In this document: in pieces, positions 60,901-64,000 of the stretch
Numbering within the stretch: the first letter of the stretch is position 1
Layout of the letters: every line of letters begins with the position of its first letter
Origin: Hofstenia miamia
Taxonomy: Eukaryota > Xenacoelomorpha > Acoela
Assembly: GCA_004352715.1 (NCBI GenBank)
Contig: SCFE01000053.1
Span: 306,923 to 370,922 of the forward strand
Length of the DNA: 64,000 nt
Direction of reading: 5' to 3'
Position numbers and translations under genes: made by a program
Notes under the pieces: generated by a model
Told to the model about the DNA's origin: nothing
The model's input: the letters and a program-made list of their open reading frames with translations, nothing else
Database searches by the model: none

Positions 60901-61884
60901 TACCGAACATCAATTTATCAGCGGTATCTTGAAGAAAATTATTTCCTTCTACGATTTATGAATAACGTACAAGTAAAGAATTTGTTCAGTTTGTCCATTA
61001 TCTGACAAAACTGTCTAGATAAATTCAGTCATCGGATATTTCGTGAATTTGCTATTTAGTCAGTCTTTTGATCAATGTCTGTTGATTTAAAGTTTATATT
61101 GGAAGTAAATGGAATAACCTACCTCATGTTCTTCGTTTGAGTTTGGGAGCTCTATTTTAAAGTATAAGAGGCTTATTTATTTTGTGATTTTGTTTTGCCA
61201 AAATCGCCATGCTTTGGAAGTTGAGAAAATTTATTTAAGAAACCAATTCTTAGTTTGTTGGTAACGAACGCACATTCTTAACCTAAAGACTCTATTCATA
61301 CTTAGTTTATGGAATGGTTTCCTGACTATTGTTTATAAATTGACTCATTAAAGTAGTATACAAAAACTTTTTCAAAACCAATTAATTTTTTGAAAAAACT
61401 ACTTATACTTTCGATATAAAAGTAAGGTATTTTCATCTGAATTTATATATGCAATATTAATGTTATTTGCTAATTTTCTCATATTAGCTTGAAACTTATG
61501 TATGTTTCGTGTTAGAATTGTTAGTTTTTCAGCTTTGAGAAATAATCGCGGTTTTTATCAGAGTGATCTTGTTTTTTAATTAAAAGCATATTTTAGTTTT
61601 AATGAGATTCAGCGTTAAATTTAATTTACATTTAACGGGAATTAATTCCTTTGGTAACCATTTAGTTAAACAATTCAAGATAATCTGATTCCTTGTGACT
61701 TTTGGTGTTTTATTGTGAGCATGCTTACAGCGTATAAACTTTGTGCAAGGTATAAGCATTTTAGTTTATATTATAATTTAGGGGTCAACAGATTGCCGAA
61801 CAAATACAGCAGCAATCACCCGAAGAAGTGGAAAGAATCAGGGAGCAACTTAGTCAAAACCGCCAAAATAATAGCAATGAATAA
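30757..61884 (+). CDS. SGTA: SGTA/SGTB co-chaperone (small glutamine-rich TPR protein), 9 exons
   Basis: SGT proteins are cytosolic co-chaperones. They pass tail-anchored and mislocalised membrane proteins between ribosome/BAG6–GET factors and bind HSP70/HSP90 through TPRs. Joining 30757–30874, 36611–36723, 36764–36821, 36961–37060, 39329–39572, 39617–39709, 44019–44056, 51119–51184 and 61782–61884 gives 310 codons plus stop, close to the 313 residues of human SGTA. All junctions are GT–AG and keep frame. Residues 1–77 form the N-terminal dimerisation domain (FSILGFLNDE, CLESVYDI). About 90–191 hold three TPRs with clamp residues K94, N98, N129, K159 and R163. Residues 234–250 hold NNP/NDP motifs, 265–270 six Gly, and 278–310 the Gln-rich tail. 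SGTA and SGTB are vertebrate duplicates, so this gene is probably equally related to both. Confidence 0.95.
32271..32681 (+). mobile_element. 411-bp MITE in SGTA intron 1
   Basis: Inverted ends CATAGGCGCCAAGTACGG and (minus strand) CATAGACGCCAAGTACGG. Flanks cactgctc (32263–32270) and cactgctg (32682–32689) form a 7/8 match of 8 bp, suggesting a hAT-type insertion. No ORF. Confidence 0.7.
32741..33507 (+). repeat. Exact 383-bp tandem duplication joined by one N
   Basis: 32741–33123 and 33125–33507 are identical, with a lone N at 33124. Each carries the same 60-codon frame (32890–33072; 33274–33456), which has no recognised function. Most likely an assembly join. Confidence 0.85.
34145..35130 (-). 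pseudogene. CR1/Jockey-type LINE reverse transcriptase remnant
   Basis: Minus strand. Upstream frames carry FKIVPL.. and ..QVGYKGGHPTEL.. in broken register. Then 34864–34598 encodes the RT core LLVLTDLSAAFDTVDH, ending in GVPQGSVL. The YxDD active-site segment is missing, because the frame jumps from GVPQGSVL to C-terminal sequence (34396–34202, LLQLINGTLSMSSYAPLATPF). The 3' end has a stem-loop at 34151–34171 followed by TAATAATA. A 5'-truncated, dead insertion in SGTA intron 1, antisense to the gene. Confidence 0.8.
34151..34171 (-). other. Stem-loop at LINE 3' end
   Basis: GGCGCTCT–ATTAC–AGAGCGCC, a perfect 8-bp stem with a 5-nt loop, just before the AT-rich tail. Such hairpins are typical reverse-transcriptase recognition structures of CR1/L2-like LINEs. 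Confidence 0.65.
36611..36723 (+). CDS. SGTA: SGTA exon 2
   Basis: Acceptor tttctatttag; completes V40. Encodes AHQCLESVYDISLTG.. to residue 77 and ends in phase 0 at AAA|GTAAGG. Intron 2 is only 40 nt (36724–36763); reading through it would shift the frame. Confidence 0.92.
36764..36821 (+). CDS. SGTA: SGTA exon 3
   Basis: Acceptor gttattttag. Encodes residues 78–96 (linker and start of TPR1, KAEVLKNEG), ending in phase 1 at GAAG|GTTTAT. Intron 3 is 139 nt. Confidence 0.9.
36961..37060 (+). CDS. SGTA: SGTA exon 4
   Basis: Acceptor tttatcttag. Encodes residues 97–129 (GNELMQKGEFQEAIGKY through YYCN), the rest of TPR1 and the clamp Asn of TPR2. Ends in phase 2 at CG|GTGTGA. A 2268-bp intron holding LINE fragments follows. 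Confidence 0.93.
37240..38275 (+). pseudogene. LINE 3' coding remnant
   Basis: GC-richer than its surroundings and pyrimidine-rich. The frame 37775–38239 ends with HSTRSDGVVTFSILQPTKH.. and SFFNRACIAANYI.., then VFKKFLLIY. This is the FFNR..(W)N....FK..L layout at the C-terminus of LINE ORF2 proteins. It is followed by an AATAAAG and an (ATT)n tail (38255–38275). It lies in SGTA intron 4 on the sense strand. Frameshifts before 37775 make it dead. Confidence 0.65.
38380..38425 (+). repeat. (ATT)n microsatellite
   Basis: ATT trinucleotide repeats, similar to the LINE tail just upstream. Confidence 0.8.
38840..39010 (+). pseudogene. Second short LINE 3' fragment
   Basis: CTATGCATGTTCATCAATCT.. 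and ..TTGTTCTCGTTGTCGAAAA parallel the final 100 bp of coding in the LINE remnant ending at 38239 (TCCATCTGCTCC.. GCTGCCGTAAAA). A diverged, very short copy. Confidence 0.5.
39329..39572 (+). CDS. SGTA: SGTA exon 5
   Basis: Acceptor gatgtttag. The largest exon, residues 130–211: AAAHSKLNEHNKAIDDC (TPR2) and YSKAHGRLGLAYSAL (TPR3, clamp K159 and R163). Phase 0 donor ACT|GTATTT. Intron 5 is 44 nt (39573–39616). Confidence 0.95.
39617..39709 (+). CDS. SGTA: SGTA exon 6
   Basis: Acceptor ataacttag. Residues 212–242 (ANPTFGGQSIGNLM.. VLNNPALMEM), including the first NNP motif. Donor ATG|GTTTGT, phase 0. The 4309-bp intron carries the hAT element. Confidence 0.92.
40020..40277 (-). pseudogene. Mariner/Tc1-like transposase relic split by hAT
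   Basis: Minus strand reads KRKPIPVENVTLFQDNAKLH.. then SAYSPDFHF, the (F)xDNAxxH...YSPD core of mariner/Tc1 transposases. Its upstream part appears to continue beyond the hAT insertion, on the minus strand at about 43330–43097, in broken frames. The relic predates the hAT at 40278–43096. Confidence 0.55.
40512..42818 (-). pseudogene. hAT transposase, BED finger + RNase H-like + dimerisation domain
   Basis: Catalyses cut-and-paste transposition. Minus-strand exons are 42818–42523, 42232–41246 and 41073–40512, with GT–AG junctions that keep frame. Exon 1 carries a BED zinc finger (CNTC .. WTHLRRAHP). Exon 2 (329 codons) carries the catalytic fold with TTDTTATMPCC, RWQPCFGHILQLAV and DVKTRWNSTL. 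Exon 3 begins AAVALDPRFK and ends with the hAT dimerisation motif (YWAETSSFPNLKK, TNTSSERTNS). One in-frame TAA at 40740–40742, between EMFSQ and the dimerisation domain, makes this copy probably inactive. Otherwise it is intact. Confidence 0.88.
41113..41156. repeat. (CT)n–(TA)n microsatellite in transposase intron
   Basis: Lies within the short second intron of the hAT transposase (41074–41245). Confidence 0.85.
43105..44018. other. Rest of SGTA intron 6
   Basis: The first 220 bp may hold the other half of the mariner-like relic. Otherwise AT-rich with no gene. Confidence 0.4.
44019..44056 (+). CDS. SGTA: SGTA exon 7
   Basis: A 38-nt exon between atattttag and AC|GTGAGT, coding ATRFMNDPGVMN plus the split T255. 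It supplies the second NDP motif. It lies just upstream of the duplicated block at 44082, which does not include it. Confidence 0.88.
44082..45535 (+). repeat. 642-bp duplication flanking an inserted hAT end
   Basis: 44082–44723 and 44893–45535 are near-identical (one visible indel in a poly-A run). Between them, bounded by single Ns at 44724 and 44892, lies a 167-bp piece (44725–44891) that matches the right end of the hAT at 42895–43062 with about three substitutions. The arrangement looks like a misassembly in which a read from another hAT copy was placed here. Confidence 0.8.
46189..47771 (+). mobile_element. Second hAT element, partly in a gap
   Basis: Left end CAGTAGCGGATCCGACGG followed by a G- and C-rich segment (GGGGGTTC..AACCCCCC). 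Right end on the minus strand CAGGCGCGGATGCAG. An 885-base gap (46239–47123) hides most of it. Flanks share only taccc, not a clean 8-bp duplication. It carries a hAT C-terminal domain at 47124–47447. Nested in the foldback element. Confidence 0.6.
47124..47447 (+). pseudogene. hAT C-terminal dimerisation domain (ZMYM/hAT type)
   Basis: About 107 codons open out of the gap to a TAA. YPNVRQLILVGCVSPIGSSE then AERSFSVLRRLKNHLRSTMS matches the hAT family dimerisation region seen in ZMYM1-like and similar domesticated or active transposases. No stop interrupts the visible part; the N-terminal part is unknown because of the gap. Confidence 0.85.
48006..48198 (+). mobile_element. 193-bp near-perfect palindrome (MITE)
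   Basis: Two 88-bp arms (48006–48093; 48111–48198) differ at two positions around a 17-bp loop. Ends TACCCCGTTTACACGTGACA are flanked by taa on each side (48003–48005; 48199–48201), again a Harbinger-like target. Confidence 0.85.
49756..49787. repeat. (TA)n microsatellite
   Basis: Sixteen or so TA units in SGTA intron 7. Confidence 0.9.
50055..50930 (-). pseudogene. Tc1-like transposase relic
   Basis: Minus strand, broken frames in order: FSDESRFEL (first catalytic Asp, near 50640), QDGSPCHTLKEMKNFLH (second Asp region), NWPGQSPDLNIIENMWKE (catalytic Glu motif) and a tail ISEDELWSAIKKQ. Several stops and frameshifts. Lies in SGTA intron 7, antisense. Paired inverted ends were not found. Confidence 0.75.
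51029..51067. repeat. (TA)n tract just before SGTA exon 8
   Basis: Interrupted TA repeat about 50 bp upstream of the exon 8 acceptor. Confidence 0.85.
51119..51184 (+). CDS. SGTA: SGTA exon 8
   Basis: Acceptor tttctattag. Encodes FTNMMSNNA, six Gly, then MDQLWQ and two bases of M277. Donor AT|GTAAGA. Flanked by introns of 7062 and 10597 bp. Confidence 0.9.
51619..51783. repeat. Paired (TA)n tracts
   Basis: TA runs at about 51619–51677 and 51762–51782, separated by 80 bp of unique sequence. Confidence 0.85.
52655..52922 (+). mobile_element. Truncated relative of the MITE at 757–1104
   Basis: CAGTATTAGG then AATCCGATTTAAATT at the left. Long shared core including TAGAATACACTACTTGTATC and TTAGTGTACTTGATTTAAAT. 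The right inverted end is not recognisable. Confidence 0.7.
53753..55047 (+). mobile_element. Tc1/mariner element with paired ends (1295 bp)
   Basis: Ends ACTGGTGTTCACAAGAAATT and (minus strand) ACGAGTGTTCACTAGAAATT, both flanked by TA (53751–53752; 55048–55049). The transposase is broken: 53885–54124 encodes the N-terminal DNA-binding part (LKEEDRRSMVVQYM). Later frames give QFVLDDES (first Asp), DLASVHYA (second Asp) and HLKPIEGF (Glu). Multiple stops make it inactive. It lies sense-oriented in SGTA intron 8. Confidence 0.85.
55268..55493. repeat. (TA)n tract with gap
   Basis: TA repeats on both sides of a 162-base gap (55290–55451), each preceded by tacaaagcgga. The sequence before the gap is repeated after it. 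Confidence 0.85.
55500..57860. other. SGTA intron 8, no element recognised
   Basis: AT-rich. A short C/G-rich patch (GGCCCGCCCCCAGATTG, near 55750) resembles the edge of a hAT but is too short to name. The frame at 57248–57430 is incidental. Confidence 0.4.
57876..58026. repeat. (TA)n tract with gap
   Basis: TA runs, each followed by GTAGAATT, on both sides of an 88-base gap (57917–58004). Confidence 0.85.
58030..59800 (+). pseudogene. Tigger/pogo-like transposon relic
   Basis: Starts with TTCACCTAAGTGCAATTGC and the internally repeated AATTGCTCTAA.GCAATATTGC, resembling Tigger ends. Coding order follows on the + strand: GEAASAPQED.., MGLFWKLLPSKAHDFKKKA, then 59003–59302 KVPLLIIAKSKTPRCC .. 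VFLLPNMTSISQSMDSGVIK, then 59339–59560 TIRNCFNHAGFDPS. The usual DET at the first catalytic Asp reads NKM and the second-Asp segment is eroded. Stops and frameshifts are many. It lies in SGTA intron 8, sense. Confidence 0.75.
60225..60295 (+). repeat. Short tandem repeat around TCTGATGTGAA
   Basis: Three copies of a GGTTGTCTGATGTGAAGTAG-like unit. Confidence 0.7.
60300..61714. other. End of SGTA intron 8
   Basis: On the minus strand a 66-codon open stretch (about 60550–60345) reads SGLENDESSPPEAPEQPTN and LQEIIEELDIRDMA. Its acidic, Pro-rich composition is unlike random AT-rich DNA, but it has no recognised domain. The rest shows nothing. Confidence 0.35.
61782..61884 (+). CDS. SGTA: SGTA exon 9 (terminal)
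   Basis: Acceptor ttataatttag. Encodes GQQIAEQIQQQSPEEVERI.. to NNSNE and the TAA at 61882–61884: the Gln-rich C-terminus that binds hydrophobic clients. No clear AATAAA follows closely; the 3' UTR end is unknown. Confidence 0.92.
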
Positions 61885-63160
61885 CTTTCAATGTGCTGCT
61901 GGCGCTGTCAAGTGTATTTCGGTTATTTATAAATTAATGTTGGCTATTGTATATTCAAAAGTGATAAGACGATTTCAATTGTTGTACAAATGTGTCTTCC
62001 GCATAACTGTCAATTACTTGTTGCTTAGGTGAAGAATAGCTGGAGATTTTTTATATCGTTGGAAAAGACATTATAAACATAATTTGTTCTATTTACAAAG
62101 TCCATTTTTATTATCGAAAGATATTTTTAGAAAATTTAAGCATAGTGTGCCTTCTACGGATGTGCTATACTAGTGATTTTCGTTAGATTTTTTCTGGATG
62201 ACACGCCGGATTTTTGTGTGCTACAAGCTGCATTTTTGCTTAGGCTGTTTTGGAGATTTTCTTGCAGGTGATTAAATAATTCATTTTCGAAACACAGATT
62301 ACAAAGCAAGAAGACTTTTGATAGCTGCCCATTGGATATTTTTTAAAAACTGCATTAATATGCAAGTGGCACAATATATTGAACTGAAAATCTCCACTTC
62401 TGCGTTGTTAAGTCAAAAACTGAATTTACTGACACTTTTCAGTATAAACGTAATTTCAAACATGTACTTGCTATAGTGACTCACCTATTTATCGGACCGA
62501 TTAAATCACACGTTCACCTTATTTGTTAATATACATTACATTGCTAGCTAGGGGTTTACATCGCGTTTGTGATGATACATTGTTGACTAATAGTTTTCCT
62601 ATCTGTAAAAATTCCATAGGTTTCTATTGCTTAGCTAGTCTATGTACAAATTTAATTCGCTATTTTCTATACATTACATGCAAATGGTTACAATTCGTTT
62701 TTCAAATACATTGCTATACTTCATTGTAAAAATTCTTACATTTAATTCGTATTTCGCTAATATCCAATATACAAAACGGAAAAATATTCGCCATACTTAA
62801 GCATTACAGGCGCATGTAATATAGACTTATATGATAAACCCAATATTGTTTTTAGAAAAATTATACATGCGATGCTATTAGTAGGATATATACATATACA
62901 TGCTTTCTTTAATACACTATTATGATATTACTTTTACTCAGCGGCCATTTGGTTTTTGGTTTCTAAGAATTTTTGGGGTTGTACGCATATGTAGATTGTT
63001 ACATTTTTTATCGAATTTACACATCTTTTTTCAGTTTTTTTATTTATGGCTTTTGTGTGCTTGTGGGCACTACATAGGTTTTCTACTTTCCATTGCTTTT
63101 GTAGCTTTATATTACATATTATGGACCGTTAGATCTTACCTTTGTAAATTAAATATATAT
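61885..63160. other. SGTA 3' flank
   Basis: Includes the 3' UTR of unknown length. Frames at 62523–62729 and 62900–63214 are Phe/Leu/Ile/Tyr-rich in AT-rich DNA and are not supported as genes. Confidence 0.4.
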
Positions 63161-63463
63161 TTACATAACTTTTGTTCTGAAGATGCGCGCATTGTATTTT
63201 TTAATGGCCAATGAACATCTATCTACAAATTCCTTATCAGCCCGTATTGTAGTTGGTATAGAAATGATGACACACTCGTTATTCACCGCCTTGTATTTGA
63301 TGTCTTTTTCCATTGTATTGTGTAGTTGCCACAGAAATGAGAATACGTTTTTCCAGAATTCATTGAATATGAAATTTAAAGGTTCAGCAATTAATATCAA
63401 GGAAGGAATTTTAGATGGACTACTAGATTCATTAAGGTTTAGTTTATAAATTGCTTTAATCAT
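63161..63463 (-). CDS. Unassigned ORF or exon
   Basis: A minus-strand frame of 100 codons from ATG, open for about 15 more codons upstream. It reads SKIPSLILIAEPLNFIFNEF, DIKYKAVNNECVIISIP and RADKEFVDRCSLAIKK. Amino-acid composition is less biased than in neighbouring AT-rich frames. The IP.LI....NFIFNEF part vaguely recalls the pre-RT region of LINEs, and a LINE tail lies beside it at 63725–64000, but the remainder does not fit. An antisense frame (63183–63449) is also open, which lowers confidence. Confidence 0.25.
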   Translation of the reverse strand: MIKAIYKLNLNESSSPSKIPSLILIAEPLNFIFNEFWKNVFSFLWQLHNTMEKDIKYKAVNNECVIISIPTTIRADKEFVDRCSLAIKKYNARIFRTKVM

Positions 63464-63569
63464 TTCAGGCGTAGTCGAAAAATGAATTGAGGTGTTTTAT
63501 TAATAATATTTGGTGATTGATATTTGATATAGGGTTCTTTAAGTTTTCCCAAGTTAACAAATGTTTCGC

Positions 63570-63615
63570 TTAGCACATTAGTATTATTTATTATTATTAT
63601 TATTTATTTAATTCT
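63570..63615. repeat. (ATT)n tract
   Basis: TTATTATTATTATT-type repeat, possibly the tail of the LINE fragment on the minus strand. Confidence 0.7.
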
Positions 63616-63724
63616 TTTGCTTTTTTTACAAATCAAGTGATCAACACTTATGAAGAATTAAAACAGATAGAAATTAACTTGGTTCTAAAAAATTATTGTC
63701 CTTGAGGGTATACATAGTTGGTTT

Positions 63725-64000
63725 TCATTGTTCAATAGCTTTGTTATAGTTTATTGACTTTGTCCTATTGTTGGTAAGTAGTTGGATCTTTTTTGTTTTA
63801 GTGAAATTTTTAAATGATATTTTAAATTTATTGAAATTTCGTTCTTTAATGTCTGGATGGAGTTTGTTCCATAAATCACTTAAAAACTTGTAAAATGATT
63901 TTTCAAAGATCTTCATTTTAAATTTGATTTTGTGATAAGTCTTAGTTCGCTTGTGTATATTTTTCTGTAATTCTACTGAAGGTCTTTTCCAAAATAGTAA
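63725..64000 (-). pseudogene. LINE ORF2 C-terminal remnant
   Basis: Minus strand 63916–63725 reads EKSFYKFLSDLWNKLHPDIK and FNKFKISFKNF, the WN.LP.di....FK...K layout at the C-terminus of many LINE ORF2 proteins. Sequence upstream to the window edge is in broken frame. Truncated by the window. Confidence 0.55.

Noticed and set aside
62900-63214. 104-codon hydrophobic frame, possible membrane protein
   Set aside because: Phe, Leu, Ile and Tyr runs are expected from AT-rich DNA; there is no homologous motif and no splice or promoter context.

Overview
This is AT-rich eukaryotic (metazoan) nuclear DNA. It has GT–AG introns, non-LTR, LTR and DNA transposons, many (TA)n tracts and scaffold gaps, three of them exactly 1000 N. 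The only host gene I can build with confidence is an orthologue of SGTA/SGTB, the small glutamine-rich tetratricopeptide-repeat co-chaperone. It lies on the + strand in nine coding exons (30757–61884), 310 codons plus stop. The genome looks like a transposon-rich invertebrate (for example a cnidarian, sponge or similar lineage), but nothing here fixes the species.

Region 1–2.0 kb holds a hAT-like MITE (757–1104) and a locally duplicated segment. Region 2–29.3 kb is a graveyard of degenerate LTR retroelements, visibly poor in CpG. Two LTR-like families recur. Family A begins TGTAGAGTC and family B begins TGTAGCATMATCC; each has a TATA box about 140–290 bp in. Between them lie broken Ty3/gypsy-type integrase coding (8505–9399 minus; 16130–16801 plus), post-integrase ORFs of unknown function (5526–8500 minus), a coiled-coil gag-like ORF present as two inverted copies (20.1–21.1 kb and 24.2–25.2 kb), and a degenerate TTF-type zinc finger. 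No intact retroelement remains.

Region 30.1–62 kb is the SGTA locus. A 586-bp foldback element carrying TTAGGGTTTAGG-like repeats and flanked by a 9-bp target duplication sits 30 bp upstream of the start codon. Introns 2 and 5 are only 40 and 44 nt, while introns 7 and 8 are 7.1 and 10.6 kb and are filled with transposons. These are LINE 3' ends, a MITE (32271–32681), an almost complete hAT element with a perfect 8-bp target duplication (40278–43096) inserted into an older mariner-like remnant, a PIF/Harbinger-like foldback (45760–48597) containing a second hAT and a 193-bp near-perfect palindrome, Tc1-like copies, a mariner/Tc1 element with paired ends (53753–55047) and a Tigger/pogo relic.

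Region 62–64 kb holds the SGTA 3' flank, an unassigned ORF and the C-terminal coding remnant of a LINE. Single N characters at 6223, 6305, 33124, 44724 and 44892 mark joins with duplicated sequence on either side and look like assembly errors. I saw no tRNA, rRNA, CRISPR or operon-like organisation.
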